A stretch of DNA of 64,000 nucleotides, from contig OX044357.1 in NCBI GenBank assembly GCA_943846675.1, forward strand, positions 1,922,001 to 1,986,000. Reading direction: 5' to 3'. Numbering within the stretch: the first letter of the stretch is position 1; each line of letters opens with the position of its first letter. The notes under the pieces were generated by a model. The model was not told where the DNA came from. It did no database searches and worked only from the letters and a program-made list of their open reading frames with translations. Source of the stretch: UBA987 sp002292105 (lineage in GTDB: Bacteria > Bacteroidota > Bacteroidia > NS11-12g > UBA9320). Below are positions 43,322 through 51,485 of the stretch, piece by piece. Both the position numbers and the translations under genes were made by a program.

Positions 43322-44647
43322 TTAACCTCCGAAATCATCAAAGGCAACATTTTCTGGTGGTACACCCCAATCGTCAACCATTTTCAAAACGGCTTGATTC
43401 ATTAATGGAGGTCCACAGAAGTAGAATTCAATATCTTCTGGTGCTTCGTGCTTAGACAGGTATTGGTCGATAACGGCTTGGTGAACAAAACCTGTAAAAC
43501 CATCTCCTGCTTTGTCGTCAACATTTTCTTTTACCGTCCAGTTGTCTTCTTCCATTGGTTCGGATAGAACAACGAAGAATTGGAAATTTGGAAAGTCTTT
43601 TTCGATTTTTCTAAAGTGATCTAAATAGAATAGCTCACGTTTTGAACGACCTCCATACCAATAGGTTACTTTTCGTCCCGTTTTTAGTGTATGGAACAAG
43701 TGGAACAAATGCGACCGCATTGGTGCCATACCAGCTCCACCACCGATGTATAACATTTCTGAACCCGTATCCTTAATAAAGAATTCTCCGTAAGGTCCTG
43801 AGATAGTTACTTTATCGCCTGGTTTACAACCGAATACATATGAAGAACAAATGCCCGGATTTACATCCATCCATTTATTACTTTTTCGATCCCAAGGAGG
43901 TGTAGCGATACGAATATTAAGCATCACGATGTTTCCTTCTGCAGGGTGGTTGGCCATCGAATAGGCTCTAAAGATTGGCTCGTCATTCACCATCTTCAAG
44001 TCCCATAAACCAAATTTATCCCACTCAGACTTAAAATCTTGAGGATCACGACCATCAGCGACCAATTCAGGGTGTGCTGTGATGTCCATGTCTTTAAATT
44101 CAACTGTAGTCTTTGGTACGTCAATTTGAATATAACCACCAGCTTCAAAGTCAAGTACTTCACCTTCAGGTAGTTTTACAACAAATTCTTTGATAAAAGA
44201 TGCAACATTGTAGTTTTTAACCACTTCACATTCCCACTTCTTAATTCCAAAAATTTCTTCTGGAATACCAATCTTCATGTCGTTCTTCACCTTAACCTGA
44301 CAAGCAAGTCTCCAATTTTCTTTTTGCTCTTTTCGCTTAATGTGACCCGTTTCAGTTGGTAAGATATCTCCACCACCTTCAAACACCTGGCACGTACACA
44401 TGGCGCAAGTACCTCCACCACCACAGGCAGATGGAAGGAAAATTGATTGGTCTGATAAGGTATTTAATAACGTCGTACCAGCCGCAACTTCAATAGTTTT
44501 CTCACCGTTAATCGTAAGCTTTACATCACCTTGGTTAACCAATCGCTTGGCTGCTACTTGAAGCATTAATACCAATAGCAGGATAATCGCTGATAACGCA
44601 ATCGCCGACGTAATTATAATAGCACCGTCAATTTTTAATAAAACCAT
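43322..44647 (-). CDS. nqrF: Na+-translocating NADH:quinone reductase subunit F
   Basis: The NADH-oxidising subunit, 441 residues. One N-terminal helix is followed by a plant-type [2Fe-2S] ferredoxin domain with cysteines in SACGGGGTCAMCTC and, later, RLACQVKV. The C-terminal ferredoxin reductase domain shows RAYSMANHP for FAD and GGGAGMAPMRSHL for NADH, and ends GVPPENVAFDDFGG. Electrons pass NADH to FAD to the iron-sulphur centre and on to the membrane subunits. Confidence 0.97.
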   Translation of the reverse strand: MVLLKIDGAIIITSAIALSAIILLLVLMLQVAAKRLVNQGDVKLTINGEKTIEVAAGTTLLNTLSDQSIFLPSACGGGGTCAMCTCQVFEGGGDILPTETGHIKRKEQKENWRLACQVKVKNDMKIGIPEEIFGIKKWECEVVKNYNVASFIKEFVVKLPEGEVLDFEAGGYIQIDVPKTTVEFKDMDITAHPELVADGRDPQDFKSEWDKFGLWDLKMVNDEPIFRAYSMANHPAEGNIVMLNIRIATPPWDRKSNKWMDVNPGICSSYVFGCKPGDKVTISGPYGEFFIKDTGSEMLYIGGGAGMAPMRSHLFHLFHTLKTGRKVTYWYGGRSKRELFYLDHFRKIEKDFPNFQFFVVLSEPMEEDNWTVKENVDDKAGDGFTGFVHQAVIDQYLSKHEAPEDIEFYFCGPPLMNQAVLKMVDDWGVPPENVAFDDFGG

Positions 44648-44652
44648 AATTC

Positions 44653-45312
44653 TTATTCTCCAAATGGAAGTTTAAATCCAATAAAACTCAAAAATGCAAA
44701 AGCCATTAAACCTACTGTTATAAACGTTATACCCAAGCCTCTTAGCCCTTTAGGTACGTTCGAGTAGCTCAGTTTTTCGCGGATTGCAGCTAAAGCAACT
44801 ACTGCTAAAAACCAACCAATACCTGAACCTAATCCGTATACAACACTTTCTCCAAAAGCAAACTCTTTACCTGGTAAAAACAGTGCTGCTCCAAGAATAG
44901 AACAGTTAACCGCAATTAATGGCAAGAAGATACCAAGCGCGTTGTACAATGCAGGTGACAATTTTTCAACCACCATCTCTGTTAATTGTACAAATGCCGC
45001 GACAACAGCTATGAATATAATGAACTTTAATACTTCTAAATTAACACCTGAGAAGTCTGCAAAGTTTGTTGAAACACCTAAAGTATTTAACCAAGACAAT
45101 GCGCCTTCTTTGATGATAAAATTATACGCCAACCAGTTCAAAGGAACTGTGATAAGAAGTACAAACGTTACAGCCATACCTAAACCGACAGCTGTTCCTA
45201 TTTTCTTTGATACTGCTAGGTATGAACACATACCTAAGAAGTAAGCAAAAATCATGTTGTCGACAAAAATCGACTTGATTCCAATGTTTAAATAATTTTC
45301 TACTATTCCCAT
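44653..45312 (-). CDS. nqrE: Na+-NQR subunit E
   Basis: A 219-residue membrane subunit with six helices. GMCSYLAVSKK and IAVNCSILGAALF carry the two cysteines that, with those of NqrD, hold the intramembrane iron centre. The C-terminus is slightly longer than usual. The gene lies 10 bp after nqrD and 5 bp before nqrF. Confidence 0.96.
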   Translation of the reverse strand: MGIVENYLNIGIKSIFVDNMIFAYFLGMCSYLAVSKKIGTAVGLGMAVTFVLLITVPLNWLAYNFIIKEGALSWLNTLGVSTNFADFSGVNLEVLKFIIFIAVVAAFVQLTEMVVEKLSPALYNALGIFLPLIAVNCSILGAALFLPGKEFAFGESVVYGLGSGIGWFLAVVALAAIREKLSYSNVPKGLRGLGITFITVGLMAFAFLSFIGFKLPFGE

Positions 45313-45322
45313 AACTCTCTAA

Positions 45323-45982
45323 TTATGCTTCTTCTGTATAACCATTTCTGGAACGTTGGAACCAGATTAACAACCCAAGTACAATACATGCACCCACCGG
45401 ACTCATCATAACACCATTTCCAGGATAATTTTCCCCTAAAACATTGAATCCAAATAATGATCCGCTACCAAATAATTCTCTAAAGAATGCCACTGGAATT
45501 AAAATTACTGCATAACCTAAACCATTGCCTAGGCCGTCTAAAAAGGCTGGACCTGGTTTGTTCGCTAGTGCAAACGCTTCCAATCTACCCATGATAATAC
45601 AGTTTGTAATAATCAAACCTACAAATACAGATAATTGCTTGGATACGTCGTATGCAAACGCTTGCAATACTTGATCTACTACCGCTACAAGTGAAGCGAC
45701 TACAAGTAACTGAACGATGATTCTAATACGACCTGGTATTACATTTCTAAGTAATGAAATAGCCACGTTCGAGAATATCATTACAAATAGTACCGATATA
45801 CACATGTATAGTGTAGGAATTAACTTTACCGTTACCGCTAAAGCAGAACACACTCCAAGTACTTGAACAGTAATCGGATTATCTGCATCTAAAGGATTAG
45901 ATATTAGTTTTCTATTTTTCTTAGAGAATAAAGGCTCACGCTCTTTAACCTCAACTTCTACCGCTTGTGTTTCAGTGCTCAT
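45323..45982 (-). CDS. nqrD: Na+-NQR subunit D
   Basis: A 219-residue membrane subunit paralogous to NqrE. VQVLGVCSALAVTVKL and LIITNCIIMGRLEAFAL carry the cysteines of the shared iron centre. A charged N-terminal extension of about 20 residues (STETQAVEVEVKEREPLFS) is present. It begins 1 bp after the nqrC stop. Confidence 0.96.
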   Translation of the reverse strand: MSTETQAVEVEVKEREPLFSKKNRKLISNPLDADNPITVQVLGVCSALAVTVKLIPTLYMCISVLFVMIFSNVAISLLRNVIPGRIRIIVQLLVVASLVAVVDQVLQAFAYDVSKQLSVFVGLIITNCIIMGRLEAFALANKPGPAFLDGLGNGLGYAVILIPVAFFRELFGSGSLFGFNVLGENYPGNGVMMSPVGACIVLGLLIWFQRSRNGYTEEA

Positions 45983-45983
45983 A

Positions 45984-46742
45984 TTAACTTTTCTTAGCGT
46001 TGATAAATGATAGATACAAATTCATATAGCTGCTCATCATGTTATTGACACCATCAGCAGTTAAGGTGGCACCAGACATTCCGTCTACTGCGTGTGGATC
46101 TGAAGAATAATCGTTGCCCTCTCCTTTTTTCATTGTCACAGATACTAACTTGTCACCTTCGAAAATAGTTTTACCTGATCTGTAACGATTTTGAACTTTT
46201 TCTTCCGTGATCCGCGCTCCAAGTCCAGGAGTTTCTCCTTTGTGATCCAAAACAACCCCATTAATGGTGTTTAGGTCTTTTTGCAGTGCAACATAACCCC
46301 AGATATTATCCCAAAGGCCAAACCCATAGGTTGGAACCACATAAAATTCTACCTCAGAAGCATCACTGTTCATGACCATATATACCGGTAAGTTTATTGA
46401 TTCTCCTTCCTTAAGAGATCCGTTTTTTGCTAACTTTTTATACTCATTTTTAAGCTTAACGGCATTTGCCGCTACTCCTTCAACGGTTTCACCTTTAGAA
46501 TTAACAACGCTTTCTTTAACACGTTGCTCATACATTTCAGCTATTTCCGATTTCTCAACTTCTGCAAGTTGATCGCCTAACGCAGCCTTTAAAATGAATT
46601 TCTTACGTTCTAATTCTCTCTCCTCGTATTGTTTCTCGGCTAATGCCCCTGATACAACGGATAAAAGAACACCACATACTAGAATCACCAATAGGGCGAA
46701 TCCAAATATGTATCCACTTGAATTTTTATTAAGCTTTGACAC
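45984..46742 (-). CDS. nqrC: Na+-NQR subunit C
   Basis: A 252-residue subunit with one N-terminal helix (about 11-33) and a periplasmic flavin domain. FMN is bound covalently by ApbE to Thr226 in DGMSGATLTADG. HKGETPGLGARI is the second flavin-domain landmark. The start overlaps nqrB by 14 bp. Confidence 0.96.
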   Translation of the reverse strand: MSKLNKNSSGYIFGFALLVILVCGVLLSVVSGALAEKQYEERELERKKFILKAALGDQLAEVEKSEIAEMYEQRVKESVVNSKGETVEGVAANAVKLKNEYKKLAKNGSLKEGESINLPVYMVMNSDASEVEFYVVPTYGFGLWDNIWGYVALQKDLNTINGVVLDHKGETPGLGARITEEKVQNRYRSGKTIFEGDKLVSVTMKKGEGNDYSSDPHAVDGMSGATLTADGVNNMMSSYMNLYLSFINAKKS

Positions 46743-47871
46743 GATTCAATCTTCTTTTAATGTTTGCCTTTACAACATAATTATCTACCAATGGTGCCAT
46801 CACGTTCATGAATAAAATCGCGAACATTATGCCCTCTGGATATGCTGGGTTGAAAACCCTTATTAATACGGTTAAAACTCCTATGAGAATACCATATATC
46901 CACTTACCTCTTTGGGTATGTGCTGCTGATACTGGATCCGTTGCCATAAAAACTGCACCAAATGCAAAACCACCAATGATTAAGTGCTGATACGCTGGTA
47001 AGTCATAGTATGGATTTCCGCCAATGGCGTTTAATATTAATCCCATGCCTAAGGCCCCAATTACTGTTGCTAACATGATTCTCCAACTTCCAATACCTGA
47101 AACAATTAAGATCGCAGCCCCAATTAAACACATGAGGGTTGAAGTTTCTCCAATACTGCCGGGCATAAAGCCCATAAAGGCATTGTATGTATCAACAGTT
47201 ACGGCTTTACCCACACCTAAGTCACCTAGGTAGGTTGCTCCTGAAGAAGCGTCTACAAGACCATCCTTAATTCCAGAAACCCAAATATCACCAGCCATCT
47301 CAACTGGGTAGGCAATGTAAAGGAATACCCGAGCTGTCAATGCCGGGTTCAAAATATTCATTCCTGTTCCTCCAAAAACTTCCTTGCCAATAATTACGGC
47401 GAAAGCCGTAGCCACGGCTACCATCCACAATGGAATGTCAGCTGGAACAATCAATGGTATGAGCATTCCTGAAACCAGGAAGCCTTCATTTACTGGATGA
47501 CCGTTTACTTGACAAAAAGCAAACTCAATTCCCAGCCCTACTAAGTAAGACACAACAATAATTGGCACAACCTTCATTGCACCATAAATTAGATTGTCGA
47601 TAATGGATGAATCGATGTTTTGGGCTGTAAAATGTAATTCACCAACGTTCCACATTCCAAATAATAAAGCTGGAACAAGGGCGATGATTACGGTAAACAT
47701 TGTACGCTTTAAGTCGATACCATCTCTAATGTGTGCTCCGCCTTTCGTTGTGTGGTTAGGCACAAACATAAACGTCTCTAGTGCATCAAAAGTAGAATGC
47801 AAAAAGTGAAGCTTGCCATCCTTCTCGAAGTTTGGCTTGATCTTGTCTAATGTATTTCTTAAAAACTTCAT
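46729..47871 (-). CDS. nqrB: Na+-NQR subunit B
   Basis: The largest membrane subunit, 380 residues. It carries a covalent FMN at Thr213 in ASSGATYLG and holds riboflavin and the quinone site. GKEVFGGTGMNILNPALTARVFL, GSIGETSTLMCLIGA and FMATDPVSAAHT are conserved helix and loop signatures. It is the main Na+ path candidate of the complex. It starts 15 bp after nqrA. Confidence 0.96.
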   Translation of the reverse strand: MKFLRNTLDKIKPNFEKDGKLHFLHSTFDALETFMFVPNHTTKGGAHIRDGIDLKRTMFTVIIALVPALLFGMWNVGELHFTAQNIDSSIIDNLIYGAMKVVPIIVVSYLVGLGIEFAFCQVNGHPVNEGFLVSGMLIPLIVPADIPLWMVAVATAFAVIIGKEVFGGTGMNILNPALTARVFLYIAYPVEMAGDIWVSGIKDGLVDASSGATYLGDLGVGKAVTVDTYNAFMGFMPGSIGETSTLMCLIGAAILIVSGIGSWRIMLATVIGALGMGLILNAIGGNPYYDLPAYQHLIIGGFAFGAVFMATDPVSAAHTQRGKWIYGILIGVLTVLIRVFNPAYPEGIMFAILFMNVMAPLVDNYVVKANIKRRLNRVKA

Positions 47872-47886
47872 TACTATCTCGCTTTA

Positions 47887-49230
47887 TTATCCTTCTTCGG
47901 CCATTAAATCAAGTCCACCGCTTAGTATCTGTTGCACTTCAATTTTAGACGTACAAACAAACTCACAAAGCGCTAAGTCTTCTTCAATCACTTCATAAAT
48001 CCCTAATTTTTCCATCGCCTCAAGGTCTTGTGCTAAAATGGATTTAAGCAATTGCACAGGCATTACATCCATTGGAAGCACTTTTTCGTACTCACCAGTC
48101 ATGACGAATGCTCTTTCCTCACCATGTGGGTTCGTATTGGCCACAAAACTCTTTTTCAAGAATTTAGAAATAGGTAAAGAATTACTAATTGTTGGTCGTG
48201 GATATGATGGGAATAACCAACCCATAAACTCATATTCATTTCCTTCAGGAATGATGGACAATAAGTGATCAAAAAATCCTACGTACCCGGTTGAACCAAT
48301 ATTGGATCCGGTCAACACATTTCCACTGATAAATCGGGAATTGTCGTTGCTGATATTATCTACAGTAATTGCTTCAACATTGACGCCTACAATCGTTTCA
48401 ACATATTGTGGTGATTTTACATCAGAACCGGCTACAGCCACTTTCTGTGTTAAATCTACCGTTCCACTAGTTAAGAGTCTACCAATAAAAACAACCTGTT
48501 GAGGATTAAGTGTCCAAACCACGTCCCCTTTATTAATCGGATCTAAATGATGAATTTGAACACCAACTAAACCTGCGGGATGGCTTCCTGAAAAACTGTT
48601 AATCTCTACGCCTTTTGCTTGCGCAAACATGGCAGCATTCTCAGATTTTGCGTTTATGTTTAGGTGCACTTTACCTTCTGTTAAGGCATTAAGTGCTTCT
48701 AAGCCCTTAGCAAAAGCATCGCCGTCAGCAGAAAGTGAATAGTTATAATCCACAGCAAGCGGAGCCGAGTCGAAACAAGACACATGAATCGCTTTTGGTG
48801 TAGCACTTGGGTCAGCAATAGTACCAAAAGGTCGTTGCACCACGAATGCCCACAAACCAGACTCAAGCAAAATCTCTTTAATGGATTCTGCAGTCATCGT
48901 AGAAGGTGTACTAAACGATTTATACTTGATTTCAGAATCCGCTAAAATTCTAACTTCTTGAATAGCTCTTCTCTCGCCTCTAACAACTTCTGCAACCTCT
49001 CCACTTACAGGAGATGTAAATTTAATCGCTGGGTTTGCTTTGTCTTGAAACAAAACATCTCCTGCTTTTACTTCTTCCCCGGCTTTGACAACCATTTTAG
49101 GGACAAGGTTTTTGAAATCCGTGGGTTTGATGGCAAATGAGCTTGATAACGTTTTGGGTGCAGTGCTTTTGTCTGCCGCACCAACCAAACTGATGTCTTT
49201 GCCTTTTTTAATTTTTATAACTTTACTCAT
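47887..49230 (-). CDS. nqrA: Na+-NQR subunit A
   Basis: The peripheral cytoplasmic subunit, 447 residues, first gene of the operon nqrABCDEF-apbE. KIKKGKDISLVGA opens it. The region GSHPAGLVGVQIHHLDPI and the C-terminal cysteine-bearing CEFVCTSKIEVQQILSGGLDLM are typical of NqrA. It contacts NqrB near the quinone site. A candidate promoter box lies 29 bp upstream. Confidence 0.96.
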   Translation of the reverse strand: MSKVIKIKKGKDISLVGAADKSTAPKTLSSSFAIKPTDFKNLVPKMVVKAGEEVKAGDVLFQDKANPAIKFTSPVSGEVAEVVRGERRAIQEVRILADSEIKYKSFSTPSTMTAESIKEILLESGLWAFVVQRPFGTIADPSATPKAIHVSCFDSAPLAVDYNYSLSADGDAFAKGLEALNALTEGKVHLNINAKSENAAMFAQAKGVEINSFSGSHPAGLVGVQIHHLDPINKGDVVWTLNPQQVVFIGRLLTSGTVDLTQKVAVAGSDVKSPQYVETIVGVNVEAITVDNISNDNSRFISGNVLTGSNIGSTGYVGFFDHLLSIIPEGNEYEFMGWLFPSYPRPTISNSLPISKFLKKSFVANTNPHGEERAFVMTGEYEKVLPMDVMPVQLLKSILAQDLEAMEKLGIYEVIEEDLALCEFVCTSKIEVQQILSGGLDLMAEEG

Positions 49231-49258
49231 TGCAATAAATGCGTATTATAAACGGGTG

Positions 49259-49266
49259 CAAAATTA
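49259..49266 (-). promoter_or_regulatory. Candidate -7 box TAATTTTG of the nqr operon
   Basis: On the minus strand the octamer matches TAnnTTTG and lies 28 nt before the nqrA ATG. No clear -33 TTTG was found at the usual distance. Confidence 0.45.
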
Positions 49267-49395
49267 GTGTTTTGCCGCTAGGATAATAGTCCTTAATTCA
49301 TTTTTTAATCACATTTAATTCGCCGTTTCCCAAGACCTGAGAAGCACCTCATGAAGTATGTAGAATCTAGAAGCAATTTAGAATGATTCTAGTCG

Positions 49396-50598
49396 TTATT
49401 TTCTGGTCTTTAGATAGGCCCTAAACGTCAGTATGAACGCAAGCACAGCACAGCTAAGAGTAAACAAAAAGGCGTTTGGCATCTGACTAGGAATGTTGTT
49501 GTAAATCTTCGCTGGAATAACTGAACCGGTGATTATCCCAACTTCCAAAAAAATGAATAATGTGGATATACCACGACCTATTGCTTTTTGATTTCCACTA
49601 TCGATGGTCCAGGCAAACAAGGTTGGCGAATTGATACCCGTAGATATGCCAAAAATTGCGCCTGCAACAAAAAATGTGACCACATTTTGTGCATTTATCA
49701 ACAGCACATTGGCTACAATTAAAAATGCTATACCCACCACCAAAACGACCTCCCTACCAAATTTATCGCTGAGTTTACCACTCAGAACACGAACGGTTAA
49801 AGATGTGACTGTGACTACCGTAAAGAAGTATCCGTTACGCTCAATACCAAACTGCTTGGCATAATCAGGAACGAGGGTCATTAAGGCGCCAAATGTTATT
49901 ACGCCCAATGTCATGATTGTTCCCTGAAGAATCACCCGTGTTTCAATAATTTCATTCAGCTTCAACTTCAACATACCCATATGAAACTTGGTCGTATCTC
50001 TGATAGACTCTTTCATTTTAAGCGCTGGCACAATTGACAAAATCGCGATCACACCTGCTACTAGAAACATGGTTTGGTTTCCATATTTAACACCTACCTC
50101 ACTCCCTAAGGCCGGTCCTAGACTCATTCCAACATTTCCGGCCATACCAACGATACCCATCGCCTCACCTCTTTTCTTAACAGGCACTATATCCGAGATC
50201 ATGGCTGTTGTAGCCGTTGGCGTAAACCCTGCTGAAAATCCGTGTAAAAAACGTAGAGAGATAAACGACGTGACACCGTGAACCATCGGGTATCCAAAGG
50301 ATACGACAATAGAAACCAGTATACCAACAAGCATTACCGGTCGTCGCCCAATATGATCAATTAGTTTGCCGCTAAATGGACGAGACAGTAAGGCAGCCAA
50401 AGCAAATGCCCCAATTATCCAACCCAAATATTGCTCACCTTGTAAACTTTTGAGAAAGCTAGGTAGTTGTGGAATTATTAAATTGAAACTAAAGAAAAAG
50501 CTGAATACAACCACGCACAACACCCAGAAGTCCCGCGAAAATCCCCAGAACAAATCCGTTGATTGGTCATTGTCAAGTATGGTGTTGTGATTGGCCAT
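49396..50598 (-). CDS. Major facilitator superfamily exporter, 12 helices
   Basis: A 400-residue MFS transporter. The loop 2-3 signature is in GKLIDHIGRRPVML, with its half-repeat copy GKLSDKFGREVVLVVG. GFSAGFTPTATTAMISDIVP and GMAGNVGMSLGPALGSEVG resemble motif C of drug:H+ antiporters. An efflux role is therefore likely, with unknown substrate. A terminator-like hairpin ends only 4 bp before its ATG, so transcription of this gene may depend on readthrough from the 77-aa gene upstream. Confidence 0.88.
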   Translation of the reverse strand: MANHNTILDNDQSTDLFWGFSRDFWVLCVVVFSFFFSFNLIIPQLPSFLKSLQGEQYLGWIIGAFALAALLSRPFSGKLIDHIGRRPVMLVGILVSIVVSFGYPMVHGVTSFISLRFLHGFSAGFTPTATTAMISDIVPVKKRGEAMGIVGMAGNVGMSLGPALGSEVGVKYGNQTMFLVAGVIAILSIVPALKMKESIRDTTKFHMGMLKLKLNEIIETRVILQGTIMTLGVITFGALMTLVPDYAKQFGIERNGYFFTVVTVTSLTVRVLSGKLSDKFGREVVLVVGIAFLIVANVLLINAQNVVTFFVAGAIFGISTGINSPTLFAWTIDSGNQKAIGRGISTLFIFLEVGIITGSVIPAKIYNNIPSQMPNAFLFTLSCAVLAFILTFRAYLKTRK

Positions 50599-50601
50599 AA
50601 A

Positions 50602-50632
50602 TAAAAAAAGGGCACTTAAGAAAAGTGCCCTT
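50602..50632 (-). terminator. Rho-independent terminator directly before the MFS start
   Basis: On the minus strand AAGGGCACTT pairs with AAGTGCCCTT around a TTCT loop, followed by seven T residues. It terminates the 77-aa gene. The T-run ends about 4 nt before the MFS ATG, leaving no room for a separate promoter between them. Confidence 0.85.
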
Positions 50633-50655
50633 CGTCTTATCTTTTGTTTAACATA

Positions 50656-50889
50656 TTAATTCAAACTTACCTTCTCATATCGCTTACCATCCCAGTAACC
50701 AAGGAACTCTACATGCTGCGTAGAATGCTTCATGAGTAACTTAATTTCAGGAATCGTATCACGACTGATCAAAACGTTATTGTTGGTATTGTTCATAGAG
50801 TTATGAACCTTAACCAATACGTAGTATGCTTTTCTTTTCTCTACCGGTTTGGTAGCCGGTCTGCCTTGTTTCTTTTTCTTATCCGCCAT
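50656..50889 (-). CDS. Small basic protein with an AT-hook-like start
   Basis: A 77-residue protein of unknown family. The N-terminus KKKKQGRPATKPVEKRK contains an AT-hook-like GRP core in a lysine-rich context. The rest (KAYYVLVKVHNSMNNTNNN ... EFLGYWDGKRYEKVSLN) looks like a small alpha/beta domain. DNA or RNA binding is possible but not shown. A near-consensus promoter upstream and a terminator downstream indicate that it is a real, separately transcribed gene. Confidence 0.65.
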   Translation of the reverse strand: MADKKKKQGRPATKPVEKRKAYYVLVKVHNSMNNTNNNVLISRDTIPEIKLLMKHSTQHVEFLGYWDGKRYEKVSLN

Positions 50890-50948
50890 AGCCTATCAAA
50901 GTTGAATGTATCAACATTGCAACACAATTTTTTGTTATAAAATCCTTG

Positions 50949-50978
50949 CAAACATATACAAGTTTGCTAAAATTCAAA
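50949..50978 (-). promoter_or_regulatory. Bacteroidota-type promoter for the 77-aa gene
   Basis: On the minus strand TTTG (50978-50975), an 18-nt spacer and TATGTTTG (50956-50949) match the TTTG / TAnnTTTG consensus. The predicted transcript start near 50943 leaves a leader of about 50 nt. Confidence 0.65.
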
Positions 50979-51005
50979 GTTTATTCAATTTATTCCGAAT
51001 AAACA

Positions 51006-51476
51006 TCAGTCGTTGTGATAAGGTTCACCATTCAGGATGCTATACCCTCTGTATATTTGTTCTACCAACAACAAACGTACCATTTGATGAGATAGTGTCA
51101 TGTTTGACAAAGAAATCTTAGCATTCATCCTCTTGTACAAAGAATCGTGAAAACCAAAAGCTCCACCAATTACAAATGCAATATCGCCGTTTTCTCTTGT
51201 CCAGGTATTTAATTGGTTGGCAAAATCGCGGCTTGTAAAGCCTTTGCCTTTCTCATCGAGTCCAATTAAATATGTAGAAGGTTTCAATTCTGATAAAAAT
51301 ATATCAGCCTCTAACTTCTTTAATTCGTCTACCGTTTTATAGTGTTTTTTACGTGCGTCTTGAAGCTCCACCCATTGCACAATGGCATATTTACCTAAAC
51401 GGGTAAGATAGTCTTCAACGCCTTTAACCAGGTAGTTGTTTTTAGACTTACCAATATTAAGAATTTTGATGGCCAC
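51006..51476 (-). CDS. rlmH: 23S rRNA (pseudouridine1915-N3)-methyltransferase RlmH
   Basis: A 156-residue SPOUT methyltransferase that methylates pseudouridine 1915 in helix 69 of 23S rRNA. YLIGLDEKGKGFTSRDFA, FVIGGAFGFHDSL (SAM-binding knot) and LSHQMVRLLLVEQIYRGYSILNGEPYHN form the complete signature. It lies 9 bp after the RNase E/G gene on the same strand, grouping two RNA-processing genes. Confidence 0.97.
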   Translation of the reverse strand: MAIKILNIGKSKNNYLVKGVEDYLTRLGKYAIVQWVELQDARKKHYKTVDELKKLEADIFLSELKPSTYLIGLDEKGKGFTSRDFANQLNTWTRENGDIAFVIGGAFGFHDSLYKRMNAKISLSNMTLSHQMVRLLLVEQIYRGYSILNGEPYHND

Positions 51477-51485
51477 GTTAAACGT

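Noticed and set aside
43318..43377. N-terminal extension of ApbE from 43377
   Set aside because: It would overlap the nqrF 3' end and add a charged segment before the lipoprotein signal. The ATG at 43317 gives a normal signal peptide.
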